Below, piece by piece: positions 9,638 through 20,643 of a stretch of DNA of 64,000 nucleotides. Below the pieces are notes generated by a model that had not been told where the DNA came from, did no database searches, and saw nothing but the letters and a program-made list of their open reading frames with translations. Position 1 is the stretch's first letter; each line of letters opens with the position of its first letter. The position numbers and the translations under genes were made by a program. This DNA is from Leptidea sinapis. Its lineage: Eukaryota > Arthropoda > Insecta > Lepidoptera > Pieridae. Where the stretch lies: positions 635,001 to 699,000 of the forward strand of contig NC_066293.1 of assembly GCF_905404315.1 (NCBI RefSeq). The letters run 5' to 3'.

Positions 9638-10525
9638 TCACGGGCTTGGGATTCGAGCAATAACCGTCGACAACGACGTGTATGCTGCGCCCAGTGAGAA
9701 GCTGGAGTTCCACTTGCATAAGCTCTCGGGAAGCCCAAATGATGAAAGTTTAGGGAAGAGCGCCTTTTGCACTACAAGATCAAAGGCCTTCGCTATATCC
9801 AGGCCAACTGCCAGGCCTTTACCTTTGCTTTCAATAGCCGCCGCCCATCTATGTGCTAGGTATACCAGAAGGTCGCCAGTCGACCGACCATGGCGAAAGC
9901 CGTACTGCCGGTCGTTGATCAACTGGTGACCCTCAAGAGCTGGTGGTTAATTATCCATAATCGTGGAGAGCAGGGAGGTAATAGCAATATGCCTGTAGTT
10001 TGCCGGATCCGAACTGTCTCACTTTTTTTGGATCGGATGGACATGCGCTGACTTCCATGAGTCAGGGACTACGCCTTTTGAATACGAGTGCCGGAATAAA
10101 CGCAATAGCATCGGCGTCAACTCAGGGGCACACGTTCTTAGCACGATTGGAGAAATGCCTTCCGGCCCGCTCGACTTCCTGACTTTCAACGAAAACAGAG
10201 CTCGCCGAACAGTTTTCTGTCTGAACTGTACTTCAGGCATGGAGCTCTGACACCGCGGGATGGACGGCGGTGTTTTTCCGTTGTCGTCAAGAGTCGAGTT
10301 GGAGGCAAAAAGAGTGCACAGGAGATCGGCTTTCTCTTTTGCCGTATGGGCCAGGGTGTCGAAGAAAAAAAAAAGTCGTGTTGAAGTTACCAAGAGCAGC
10401 TTTCGACAACGACCAGAACTTGCGTGTTCCGGTCGGGTAACTGGAAAGCTGCTCGCCGATTTTGATGACGTGCTTCGATTTCGCACGGGCGATTTGATCT
10501 TCAGAACTTTGCAGTTCGGATCCAT
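9638..10525 (-). pseudogene. LINE-A copy 1 RT remnants
   Basis: Two frames: 10525-10019 carries VRKSSGPEGISPIVLRTCAP and PDSWKSAHVHPIQKK (start of the RT fingers), and 9922-9638 carries INDRQYGFRHGRSTGDLLVY and LDIAKAFDLVVQ (block A). The catalytic YADD block is absent in this copy. Frames are separated by stops. Confidence 0.7.
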
Positions 10526-10986
10526 TGAGCCCAGCGCCGCAACCCAAGTTCGATACGCCTGTTTTTGCAGTTAGATGCTTCTTTGACTGACGCATTGAAC
10601 TTGGGCTGTGATCTACCACCGATCGGTACTACAAAGCTTGGTATAAAAATATCCGTGCCCCGCAGTATCACATCGGCAACTGCAACTGCGCAGGCACTAG
10701 GATCATACGAAGGGAAACAAACCTTGCCCCAAATGTAGGATGTAAAAAAGGAACGCATCCTATCCCAATCTGCTGACTTGTAGTGATAGTGTAGGATAGG
10801 CACTACACTCCTGACCAGGCAATGGTCGGACGTTCCGAGAGGGGCATCGACAGAGACCTGGTAACTATCGGGATGTGTAGTTAGCAGAAGATCTAATAAG
10901 GACGGCATGTGACTATCCACATCCGGGAGCCGCGTTGGTGCCTCAACCAATTGGGACACACCAAACGCCAATGCAAAATTATGCAT
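10501..10986 (-). pseudogene. LINE-A copy 1 endonuclease C-terminus and linker
   Basis: Contains LLDLLLTTHPDSYQVSVDAP, then GTSDHCLVRS, the S-D-H box that ends APE-type endonuclease domains, followed by the linker with VPIGGRSQPKFNASVK. Compared with copy 2 a 'RRQRRSPPATRR' stretch is missing. It lies one frame away from the N-terminal part. Confidence 0.75.
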
Positions 10987-11399
10987 AGATCGCCCTGCAT
11001 AGTCTGCGGAGGGATCTGTGCAAGCACGTCATCAAATGCTGCTTGAAAGCAGCCCATGAGGTGATCCGTTTCTGCGTTATCACTATGGGAGCTGTAGACA
11101 TACGCATAGATGCGGACGCAGTCCTCTAAATCTACGTTGAGCCAGAGAGTAGACAGGTCCCTAGCCTCAAAATTACCGAGACGGCGACAGCGTATATCCT
11201 GCCTAAAGTACACACATACCCCGGCATGATGCAAAAAATTATGCTCAATTCTGTACCCGGGGTACGTTAAATATGACGTATCGCTAGGTCGAGATATCTG
11301 CGTCTCCGTAAGGAACAACAAGGCCGGCCGCGCCGTCTCAAGGTGGTGGTGGACGGCGTTTAAATAGGAGTGAATTCCCCTGATGTTACAAAAGTCCAC
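10893..11399 (-). pseudogene. LINE-A copy 1 endonuclease, N-terminal part
   Basis: 168-codon minus frame opening MDFCNIRGIHSYLNAVHHHL, then LLFLTETQISRPSD (the catalytic Glu of APE-type LINE endonucleases) and GVCVYFRQDI. After IPPQTM it runs out of frame because the metal-binding 'GDFN' part seen in copy 2 has been deleted. The matching later part (SDHCLV motif) is in another frame at 10501-10986. Confidence 0.75.
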
Positions 11400-11663
11400 A
11401 TTAAGCGTGGGGCGGGGTGCCGTGGCGTTGCTGCCCTTTTTGTCCTTTTACGGGTGCGCGGTACTGTGCTCTCCCCAGAATACGAGGGGCAGCCAGAGTG
11501 AGAATGCTCGGGGAGGGATTTTCCGCCTCTGGTAGAGCCAGTACCCTCCTCGGGTAATATCTCTTTTAGGACCGCTTTATTATAATCTTGTTGGGGAGAA
11601 GGGGTGGGGGGATGGCCTCCGTTCCTCGAACTAACCTATGGGAAACATAGCGGCTCTCACTCT

Positions 11664-11727
11664 GAGTGAACTCACAAGTATTGCAATGTGGGCTATAGCC
11701 CTATTGCAATACTTGTGAGTTCCCACT
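11664..11727. repeat. Perfect 20-bp inverted repeat (hairpin)
   Basis: Left arm 11668-11687 (gaactcacaagtattgcaat) is exactly complementary to right arm 11703-11722. The 15-nt loop itself holds the palindrome gggctatagccc. The stem can be extended outward with one bulge. It sits at the 5' end of LINE-A copy 1. Confidence 0.9.
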
Positions 11728-11745
11728 GTTATGATACTTAAAACC

Positions 11746-11762
11746 TATAAACGCTGATGTAA
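11746..11762. other. Junction between LINE-A copy 1 and repeat copy 2
   Basis: Short spacer; the 5' limit of LINE-A copy 1 is uncertain by some tens of bases. Confidence 0.3.
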
Positions 11763-12086
11763 GAATAAGAATAAGAATAATTTATTTAAATTGATCTTTT
11801 TACATAAATTACATTAACTTTAAATATTTTACAAGCTTATACATATGTATATAAGTATGACTAAATTATGATTGCCATTGAATCACCACACTAGTCGGAG
11901 ACTGTATCGTGAGATCAAATAACGATATGATTAACAGTAAACCATTATCTTGGTTGTCATCATTGGCATTACTATTACAAATTTTGAAGACACTATAAAC
12001 AACTATAAAATGATAATTTAATTAAAATAAACTACAAATGTATCAGTACTAAATTTAAATGAAAGTAAAATTAAATTAAAGTAACA

Positions 12087-12150
<64 letters not shown>

Positions 12151-12340
12151 GTTTATGTGTGCGTGTGTGTGTGTGTTTATGTGTATGTGCGTATAAAATT
12201 AAATACGAGGGATCAAAATATTTTCAGTTTTTTCATAATCTTATTCTCCTAGGCATTTACTGATTTTTATTTTCATATTTTTTGTACTTAAGTCCAATAT
12301 GCCAACATGTTTATGCATAAAATTATATAAATATTTAAAT
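11763..12340 (-). repeat. Interspersed repeat with (GT)n core, copy 2
   Basis: Inverted relative of 3840-4340: starts 'agaataagaataagaataat', contains 'cacactagtcggagactgt' and 'tgtcatcattggcattact', then a long GT run from about 12090 to 12192, and ends near 'atgccaacatgtttatgc'. The microsatellite has expanded far more than in copy 1. Confidence 0.6.
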
Positions 12341-12979
12341 AAAATTTATTTGATATGCAAGAAATCAAGTGAAAAATATCTCGGTCTCATATTAGATAAT
12401 CAACTAAACTGGAAGCCACATATTGTGAAGGTCTGTTCTACGATACGATCTCTAACAGGTGCGTTAAATGGCTGTGTTAAATGTCTTCCAACAAACATAA
12501 GATACATAATTTACAATTCTCTAGTCAAACCACATCTAGAGTATCTGGTTGAGATCTGGGGGTCAGCCGCAAAAACAAATTTAAAAACCTTGCAAATAAG
12601 GCAAAACAAACTCTTAAAAACATTATTTGGCTTAGACTTCTCAACGGCGACTGACAAAATATATAAAAATACAAAAATATTAAGCGTAAAACAAATATTT
12701 ATATTCCAGACTTGCTTACTTATAAGAAAAATACTTAATAAAGACATACGTATTCAAATATCTTTCACCAAGAAGATACAAATCCAAAAGAGATGGCTCA
12801 GGAGTGCTAATAACCTGGTTCTTAGAGCACCAAGAATGAATTATGGTAAAAATAGCTTAATGTATGAAGGTGCTCATCTCTATAATAATATTCCAAATGA
12901 CATAAAAGATACCGTCAATAGTTTGCGTTTCAAAAGGCTATTAAAATCATATATAACTAAAAATATTTCGGTCATCTAA
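12299..12979 (+). pseudogene. LINE RT C-terminal fragment
   Basis: 226-codon plus frame. From about residue 24 it reads SSEKYLGLILDNQLNWKPHI, the post-palm 'YLG-h-x-hD-x-x-L-x-W-x-x-H' box of Jockey/CR1 LINEs, then SLVKPHLEYLVEIWGSAAKT and a lysine-rich C-terminus ending with a natural stop. The first ~20 codons come from the adjoining repeat. 5'-truncated, with no catalytic residues left. Confidence 0.7.
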
Positions 12980-13450
12980 ATTAGATTAAGTAGATACAAA
13001 TAAATAATAAGAAAATCACTTATGTAATTCTTAAGTTAAAGGAATTAATTAAGCACAAATTAAAAACATAAAATTAATATTTTTGGGTAAGTACTTTTAA
13101 TCATTGAAACAGATAATATTATAAATAATTAAAAACATAAAATATCCATAGTAAGTACTTCAATATACTACACAATACTTTTAAAGTTAAAATTTTTCCA
13201 AACTTGTCATTCCTAATGTGAAGCCATATTCAGTTATCTTATTCTGTGACGCGCGATCCGGTTCTGTTCACTTTGTTCGTGCTGCCATATTTCATTTATT
13301 GTTCTAGTGGTTTGTGACTAATTGTAATTGTGACTACTCACCGATTCTCATATTATTAGTGTGTTATTATATTTTGTTGTACTATTAGATATTAGTAAAT
13401 CTTTCTTTTGTTACTTTTCATACTCCTTTGCTTTGTACGTAAATTACTTA
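12980..13450. other. AT-rich spacer
   Basis: No gene or repeat recognised. Confidence 0.4.
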
Positions 13451-13453
13451 CTT

Positions 13454-14038
13454 TTAAGATAATTTAAGTTTTCTCAGTAAGTGAATTGTTAATTCTTTTG
13501 AGAAATAAAGATTCTTAAACCATAAACCATAAATATTTGATATATAAGGTGCCGGTCGTTCCGAAAACTTGGTATTAATTCTTGGGCGAGTTATGTTAAA
13601 CGTGCGTTTCATTTTGTTAGTGGCAAAACCCGGAGTATTGAGAACATTTTTGTGCTCCTTCATTACACTAGCCAATATGAATAATTGTCGAACTCTTAGC
13701 ACACCGCATTCCGTATACAAACTGTCCGTAGGGTGTCGTCGTGGCTTCCTGCACATGACTTTTAGAAAGGCTCGTTTTGCTCTCTCTAATATTATTAGAT
13801 GAGATTTTGCAGCTCCTCCCCAGACTGTTATGCAATACATAATGATTGATTGACATAGTGCAATATATATTGATTTAAGCAATTGGCAGTCAGCTGAGTT
13901 CCTGAGTAGCCTTATGATATTCATGAGTTTTCTAACTCTTCCAGATAAGGATAAGATGTGCGGCAAGAAGGTGAGTTTTTCATCCAATTGGACTCCCAGG
14001 AACCGTAATTCTGTCGTCCTCTGTATTTTTGTTTTCAA
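13454..14038 (-). pseudogene. LINE-F RT C-terminal fragment
   Basis: 194-codon minus frame: TTELRFLGVQLDEKLTFLPH (post-palm box), then SIIMYCITVWGGAAKSHL and RAKRAFLKVMCRKPRRHP, ending in a natural stop after LRKLKLS. A CR1-type LINE C-terminus. The piece at 3127-3262 is a second copy of part of it. 5'-truncated. Confidence 0.7.
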
Positions 14039-14089
14039 TAAAAATATACAATATTGTACAGTAATTTCTATCGCTATAAAGAAATCATA

Positions 14090-14690
14090 ATCTAGTCCCA
14101 GGCTGTCCGATCATTTAGATATTCAGCAGTGGAGTAATAGGATTTACGACAGACCCATTTTTTTATAAAACATTTAAATTTATTTATAGATAATGCCTGA
14201 ACAGTGGCTGGGACTGTATTATAGAAGTGTATACATTAACCCTTAAAGCTATTATGTATCCTATGAAGCCTACTAGAATTAGTTACAAGCAATCCCTTAT
14301 TTCTAGTGTTATAATAATGAAAATCACTATTAAGAGCAAATAGGTGACGATTTTTGTGAACGTATATTAATTTTTCATAAATGTACTGACAATGAACAGT
14401 CATAATATTTATTTCTTTAAATTTTTCTTTGTCTATAACCAAGCTGATATATAGCACGAACAGCTCTCTTTTGCAGAGCAAACACTATATCAATGTCAGC
14501 AGCATGACCCCATAGTAAAATACCGTACGTCATGATGCTGTGAAAATAACTGAAGTACACTAATCTAGCGGTCGCAACATTCGTGTACTCTCTAATCTTT
14601 CTAACTGCATATGCCGCAGAGCTGAGTCTATCTGCTCGATGGGCAATATGTGGACCCCACTGAAGCTTTTTATCTAACGTGATAGATATA
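14090..14690 (-). pseudogene. LINE-B fragment (RT C-terminal region)
   Basis: Two overlapping minus frames, about 14690-14450 (ARYISITLDKKLQWGPHI, then RLSSAAYAVRKI and MTYGILLWGHAADIDIVF) and 14481-14236 (EKFKEINIMTVHCQYIYEK). They match 31672-32345 and 63600-64000. A frameshift separates them near 14450-14480. On the right it passes without a gap into a plus-strand LINE-A piece at about 14690. Confidence 0.7.
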
Positions 14691-15345
14691 TATCGAGCGA
14701 CGTTCAGTTCCGTGGTCCATTGGAAGAGAAGGCCAAACTGGCCTCTAAAAAGCTTGGTGTACTTAGTAAGGCGAGACAGTAATTCACTATAAGCTTGCAA
14801 ATATATAAGGTGCAAATTGGGCCTCACATGGAGTACTGTTCTAACCCCTGGGCGGGTGCTCCCCAGTACCAGCTTCTTCCATTTGACCGCATACAACTAA
14901 GAGCGGTTCAAATCATCGACGATCAAGTCACCTCCGATCGGCTTGATTCTTAGGCTTGCGTAGAGATGTGGGTTCTCCCTGCATCTTCTACCGCATTTAT
15001 CACGGGGAGTGCTCAAAGGAGCTGTTCTGGTTGACACCAGCTGCCGAATTCCACCACCGGACATTACGTGCAAAGAAAGACCCACATCACCCTGACGTCT
15101 AGCGTTGCAGAACCGCGGATTTTACAAGAAAATTCTTGCATCGCACAGTAAATTGTGGAATCAATTACCGGCCGCGGTTTTCCCGAACCGATAGGACTTA
15201 GGGAACCTTCAAGAAAAGAGCATATTCCCAACTTAAAGGCCGGCAACGCATCTCTTGACACCTATTGTTGTGGATGACCATGGGTGGTTGCCTCACCTCT
15301 CCCGTGAGCCTCTTGCCCTTTTGCCCTGAACGGCTACGCTACGTA
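14690..15345 (+). pseudogene. LINE-A fragment, 3' part, plus strand
   Basis: Readable across frames: GREGQTGL region equivalent to the SSDVQFRGHLE region of copy 3, then KLASKKLGV, IGPHMEYCS, WAGAPQYQLLPFDRIQ, and the 3' UTR text ending 'gcctcacctctcccgtgag'. Stops and frameshifts are common. Closest to the 52.5-55.4 kb subfamily. It is fused to the minus-strand LINE-B fragment on its left. Confidence 0.7.
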
Positions 15346-16375
15346 GTATATTCATTTTCTTTAGGCTACGGGCAACGGGCTACGTTGCGAAATGATAGTT
15401 AGGAAACATTATTAATTGAAGCGAATTTTGTTTTTCTTTTTATAATAACGTTTACCCTTTTACCCTTGCGTTCATCAGATGTCGTTATTGCAGATTCTTA
15501 TTTACATTTCTATGATTTTATCACCGGAGTCCGTATAACTGTGACTAAAGAAGTGTGCGCGGGCCAACCGCTTTTACATAATACCTTAATGTTAACTATA
15601 CTCTTCATATTACATCGACTTGTAACAGATAATAACATGATAATGTAATACGGAGTAGCTTTACATCCTAAAATAACGGACTGAGCACATTTTGTGTGTA
15701 GGACTACCAACTGATAATACATATTGAAATTCGAAACGTTTAATGTAAAAATACAATGGGAGCGGTCTAATGGAACTTGCGTAGAGACATCACTGAGAGC
15801 TGCTACAACAAAATATATTATCCATCAAGTTGCTGCCCGCAACGTCAATCGCGCATATGCTTTAAAGTATGAATAATACAACTATATATAACTGCATTTA
15901 GCGTGACAATATATGGCTTGTAAAGTTGTCCCGACCTCTTGTTAAGATACATGCTACATTTTAATTAAATCTATTCAATACTTTATGCGTTTCCCCGGAC
16001 ATACATCCACTCTACATAACGTTAACGCAGCTCTATACAGATATTAATTAAGCGTGCGAGTGCATAAGAAGCAATTCACTGCTCTGCATTTAGCTCTCCC
16101 TCTCCTCCCGTTAGACGACCCTCCTCCTCTCGTTTGGGCCTGTCTAATGACTCATAGCGGACTCATTAACTCCGCACTCAGCTGAACATCCGGCTCTTTC
16201 CTGGGTGGACGGTCGGATGACCTCCAGCTGAGTGACGCTCCAAGTCACGAACTTACATTATTACTAATGTATAGACGACCAGCCAGATAATGCGTGAACA
16301 GTTATATTTGTCAATGCGTGCGTTACTTAGGGGTTTAATATTCAAAATAATGACAGAACAATAATTATTATAATG
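15346..16375. other. Intron DNA, about 1 kb, no gene
   Basis: No coding frame of substance. Slightly GC-richer patch around 16080-16260, but nothing identifiable in it. Confidence 0.4.
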
Positions 16376-16835
16376 GAACTGTACTGTTTCCTTGTTCATT
16401 ATACAACTGTACTGGTTCATTGTTCATTATACAACTGTACTGGTTCCTTGTTCATTATATAACTGTACTTGTTCTTTGTTCATTATACAACTGTACTTGT
16501 TCTTTGTTCATTATACAACTGTACTGGTTCCTTGTTCATTATACAACTGTACTGGTTCCTTGTTCATTATACAACTGTACTGGTTCCTTGTTCATTATAC
16601 AACTGTACTGGTTCCTTGTTCATTATACAACTGTACTGGTTCCTTGTTCATTATACAACTGTACTGGTTCCTTGTTCATTATAGAACTGTACTGGTTCCT
16701 TGTTCATTATAGAACTGTACTGGTTCCTTGTTCATTATACAACTGTACTGGTTCCTTGTTCATTAAAGAACTGTACTTGTTCGTTGTTCATTATAGAACT
16801 ATACTAGTTCGTTGCTCCTTATGGAACTATACTCT
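16376..16835. repeat. 28-bp minisatellite, about 16 copies
   Basis: Tandem units of 'ctgtactggttccttgttca' plus 'ttatacaa' (28 bp). Early units have 'cattgttc' or 'cttgttctttg' variants and the last few units have 'ttatagaa'. Because 28 is not a multiple of 3, all three plus frames stay open and appear as long ORFs with a 28-residue period; these are not genes. Confidence 0.95.
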
Positions 16836-16924
16836 CGCGTCGCATCTTGTTATGAGTACTTATCCATTATGGTATAAGTGTCCTTTAATGAAGTTACTTT
16901 TAAAGAAAAACATAAGCATCGTAC

Positions 16925-17105
16925 CAAGTTTAAGCGCTATGGCAAGCGCGATGGTTGGGATTCTTTTCTGATCTTAAAGGAACGTGATAAAGAACTTGAA
17001 AACGAAATGTTGGTCGAATATATGACCAGAATTTAAACTGGTATAGCTAAAAATCCGCGAGCCTTCTGGTCTTATGTGAAACAAAAAGTTCCAGTAAAAC
17101 TCACA
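16925..17105 (+). pseudogene. LINE linker remnant
   Basis: Plus-strand reading KFKRYGKRDGWDSFLILKER, then, after a stop, GIAKNPRAFWSYVKQKVPVK. The N-P-R-x-F-W-x-Y-V-K pattern is typical of the region before the RT domain in Jockey/CR1 LINEs. Short and broken. Confidence 0.5.
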
Positions 17106-17740
17106 GCTACAACGATAATCTGTCTTGTGGTAAACATAATTAGCATTGTTGTGTTGTGACATGTACATTATAAAACTCATTCATTAACTTTTAATTAAGA
17201 AATACGTGGCGATCGGAAACTACTGTTGCTGATTTGTGTTGTATATTCTTAATAACAACATTTATACATACTGTAGGTACTCTGATAACCTTTGATGCTT
17301 TTCTCAATTATTATTTTTGTTCTGCCGCTTATTAAAGCATCTTTTTAAAAAAAATGTAGTGTGCAATTATATATTATAATATAATGCTAAACACGGTAAA
17401 ATTGTTATTACTTGATATCCATTCTTACGCTTATTAAATTTCTATTAATAAAGAAGTAATTTGTTTAAAATATGCAGCAAACATGACCTCTAGCTGACCG
17501 CCAGCTGTGGCGATCTCTAGCGAAGCCATATTTGTTTATTCTTGTATTGAACGGACAACGAATGCCGTTTTCTCATGTAGCCGTTGTAAAAAACGCTGTT
17601 GAAGCATTCTGCAAGCTGAAAGATCATGTAACGCGAACTCACTTACAGCCCGATCGCCCTTCGAGATGACTTCGTCGGACTGCTGTGTAACATATCCTTA
17701 CTTTGTATTTATAGGGTCTGTACTACTATATTATTTCCAG
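17106..17740. other. Intron sequence upstream of exon 2
   Basis: AT-rich; no element recognised. Ends in a pyrimidine-rich acceptor '...ttatttccag' at 17740. Confidence 0.4.
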
Positions 17741-17830
17741 AGATATCCTGTCGACCACTCCGCCACTGGACATACAGACGGACACGCCCCCGCGTCGCGA
17801 CGTCAGACGTGAGGCGGGCGGGGACGACAG
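17741..17830 (+). CDS. PLCE1: PLCE1-like exon 2 of window (RasGEF domain)
   Basis: 90-nt exon, acceptor 'ttatttccag', donor 'gacag/gtctgt'. The first base completes an Arg codon with the last two bases of exon 1, giving FLRELRDILSTTPPLDIQ, the expected continuation of a RasGEF helix. The rest (TDTPPRRDVRREAGGDDR) is polar. It ends with two bases of a codon, matching exon 3. Too short for an ORF scan; found by reading splice borders. GC-rich. Confidence 0.72.
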
Positions 17831-18157
17831 GTCTGTTGAAACAAAAAAATTATAAAAACACACCTTTAGACTTTTTTATAAAATAAGGAATGAGATGAAC
17901 ATGACATACATCTGGTAGTAAGTGACTCGCAAAAAGTGACTGGAAAAATCCAAATTCCGCGCTGGTCACTTTGGAGGCATCAGATGTTAATTTCCACCAG
18001 CTCAGTAAGGTCACGGCTACGGCGCCGCCCAATCCGAAACATCATACTGCTTGAACACAGAAGAAGGCGCCGCTGGGGTCCCCAGCTAGTCAGCATGCTG
18101 TGCAAAGAAGCCTTTGCTGGTAGAGTGATTTCATATACTTAATGATTGTTGCTGCAG
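17831..18157. other. Short intron between exons 2 and 3
   Basis: 327 bp, donor gtctgt, acceptor '...attgttgctgcag'. No TE recognised inside. Confidence 0.55.
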
Positions 18158-18254
18158 CAAAGGATCAGAGAAGGAGGACCTGCGGAGAGAGAGTGGCGGG
18201 GGCGAGAGCGAGGGCAGGCGAGTGACCGGCCGCCATGACACCAGGAGACCAGAG
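18158..18254 (+). CDS. PLCE1: PLCE1-like exon 3 of window (charged linker)
   Basis: 97-nt exon after 'ttgctgcag', donor 'ccagag/gtcagt'. One base completes a Ser codon with exon 2 and the exon ends in phase 0. It encodes a very charged stretch (KGSEKEDLRRESGGGESEGR and more) with no fold signature, probably an insertion loop in the RasGEF domain. Support is the matching phases on both sides and high GC content; this is the least certain exon. Confidence 0.6.
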
Positions 18255-19150
18255 GTCAGTACGGTACTAGCTTATGTTGTGTTGTGGCAGGGGGCTCGCA
18301 ACACACTCTTAAATAATTATTACTTATTGTTGCTGACTTTCTGTCAAAAGGTAATCCAATAATATTCAGTTGTATTATTTTTGTATCTAATTAGAAGCGC
18401 CAAAACTGTTGAGACGTGTTAATTACTTTTCAATATTAATATTAGTTGTGATACAATTCTTTGAAACTTTAGAACTTCTCGCCATAATTTTTTGTGCAGT
18501 TTTTATGTAGGATAATTAAAACATTTAAATATTATGTAAATGTGTGTTATCGAGAATAACATTTACATTACAGATTTGTTAATATTTTATGAAAAAAAAT
18601 ATCTTCTCACGTCCGAGGCATACTTTTTCGAATGGGTGGTAGTTTTTTACTTTCAATAGGTGATTTTATATCCATTATATATATATTTATTTATTTATTA
18701 TATGTATATTTATGGCAATTGTTTTGAGAAGTTTTTATGTTGTAGTCAGAGTTTATTGTATGGTTTAGAATATTTTAACAACTTTGATTTTTTTTGCTAT
18801 TGGGGTTATTGCACCTAGTCATATTGCCAATTTGTCTGAATTTTAGTTTGAAACGCTACTTGTCATATGTTCATAATATGAAGAACCAAACAATTATTAT
18901 GTTTACGATTTGAGATCCTCCTCCATACCGCCCAATATATTATTCGGTACACGATTAATTATTTTTTTATTAATTGGCTATCATATCATTCATCTATTTT
19001 ATGTGGTAGCTAATGTTTTAAACAGCCTTCTTGATTTATCGTCGGTATAAACAAGAACGTTACCACATCAACAGAAATAATCCTAATAAATCTCTTATAT
19101 ACATCATAGTATTGCCATAAATACTCAAACGACCTACTCAACTTATTTAA
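18255..19150. other. Start of the 25-kb intron
   Basis: AT-rich. At about 18600-18680 is a diverged copy of the lepidopteran repeat tail ('gaatgggtggtagtttttt', 'caataggtgattt'). Otherwise nothing seen. Confidence 0.45.
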
Positions 19151-20400
19151 ATCTTTTGACCTTACACATTTATTTCAAGAGCCAACGAGAACAACTTCAA
19201 CAACTGCGACTTGCATTGACAATGTGTTTACTAATTTTAATTGCTTTGATTATAAAATTATAAAAAAATTATAGTCTGATCATAGCGGGCTTAGTGTTTC
19301 TCTCTCTACCTTTTTCTCAGTTTATTTAGAGTATTATCGTCAAAGGTAGACCAAGAACTAAGAAGCAGATAGTAAAGCTTAACTCAATCTTATATAAATT
19401 GTTGCAATAACAAAATTATGATTACAGTAATACGAATAACTATTATAATCACTTTTTTAATATAGTGCAGCCAGTATACGCTGAAATTTTTAAAAGGAAA
19501 GAGTAAAAATAAATTTGAAACAAAAATTTAATTATTGGGCTAATAAAGGCATACGCATAAGCAGGGACCGTTTATTTGTACTGTATGACATAAGGTCTTT
19601 GACTGAAATAGATTCCAAAGTCATTGTTAAATCTTTAAAATTAATTAGTAAGAAAAATACTGAAGACATATGGGGAATGTCTGTCAATTTATGTCATAAT
19701 ATAATTGACACAATAGCACCCTACTTAGCCACACTTTTTAAAATCTGCGTGGACACAGGAGAATGTCCAGACTTAATGAAGGTGAGCAAAGTTGTTCCAT
19801 TATTGAAAGATGGGAATAAAACAGACCCTAGTAATTATAGACCTATTTCTGTGCTCCCAGTACTGAGCAAAGTTTTTGAAAAATTATGCTCAACCAAATG
19901 CTCTCCCACTTCCATTTAAATAACATATTGGTAAACGAACAATTTGGATTCACTAAGGGTCGCAGCACTATCGATGCCGGCTCTGTACTTGTTCAACATG
20001 TTTTTCAGGCTTGGGAAAGATCTAAAAATATTATTGCAATATTTTGTGACTTGTCTAAGGCAGTCGACTGTGTATCTCATGATACTTTGCTTTGTAAACT
20101 GGAACACTACGGAATTAAAAATACAGCACATGATCTGTTAAAGTCCTACCTTAAAAACCGAACTCAAAAGGTACAGATCCAAGAAGCTAATTCACAAGGT
20201 TCCTTTATTAAAATGGGAGTACCACAGGGATCTAAATTAGGTCCTTTTTTGTTTTTAGTTTATATAAATGATTTACCGCTCTATGTACGGGATATGTGCA
20301 ATATTGTTCTATTTGCAGACGATACTTCTCTTTTATTTGAGGTTGATAAAATAAATCCAGACTTTGACAAATTAAATAGTGTCCTCAAACTTGTTCACCA
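19150..20400 (+). pseudogene. LINE-B copy: endonuclease end and RT
   Basis: Begins with the end of an endonuclease domain (TCIDNVFTNFN, then SDHSGLSVSLS with stops), continues in frame 19515-19919 with SKKNTEDIWGMSVNLCHNII and DPSNYRPISVLPVLSKVFEK, shifts frame at about 19886-19919, and goes on in 19886-20476 with EQFGFTKGRSTIDAGSVLVQ, IFCDLSKAVDCVSHDTL, MGVPQGSKLGPFLFLVYI and VLFADDTSLLFEV. In block A the usual Phe of KAFD is Val (KAVD). The frame is cut at about 20400 by the tail of LINE-C. Inactive. Confidence 0.8.
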
Positions 20401-20643
20401 ATCGTTTATTTTATTTTATTTTATTTTGGCATCAAACAGTCACAAAATTACAATTTTAATGTTAGATAATTACTAAAAAGAAGACTTATAGTGCCGAAAA
20501 TTACAATGTTAAAATAAATACCTAGTGTTAAACATAAACATATAAAGTTAACATTTACAACAAACGTGTACAATACAATAACTTAACTATATTTTATTAA
20601 TTAACTAACAATAACTATATTTTATTCTCTATTCGTAACAAGA
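20401..20643 (-). repeat. LINE-C copy 1, 3' UTR and tail
   Basis: The plus-strand run 'tttattttattttatttta' at about 20404-20428 is the complement of a (TAAAA)n tail, as in the second copy at 56182-56241. The remainder is AT-rich 3' UTR of the minus-strand LINE-C. Confidence 0.6.

Larger units (their letters stand above)
8751..11745 (-). mobile_element. LINE-A copy 1, degenerate
   Basis: Minus-strand LINE with its 3' end at the T-run 8751-8760 followed by 'atggaataggaggacaaac', the signature 3' end of this family. Broken frames in order of translation: endonuclease 11399-10893, endonuclease/linker 10986-10501, RT N-terminus 10525-10019, RT core 9922-9638, RT C-terminus 9490-9221 and 9127-8846. 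Compared with copy 2 (34.4-37.7 kb) it lacks the 'GDFN' segment of the endonuclease, the RT core is missing its GVPQG/YADD blocks, and there are many frameshifts. Old, inactive copy. Confidence 0.8.

Noticed and set aside
16376..16835. CRISPR-like array of 28-bp repeats
   Set aside because: The units are contiguous with no spacers, in a eukaryotic intron; a minisatellite explains it.
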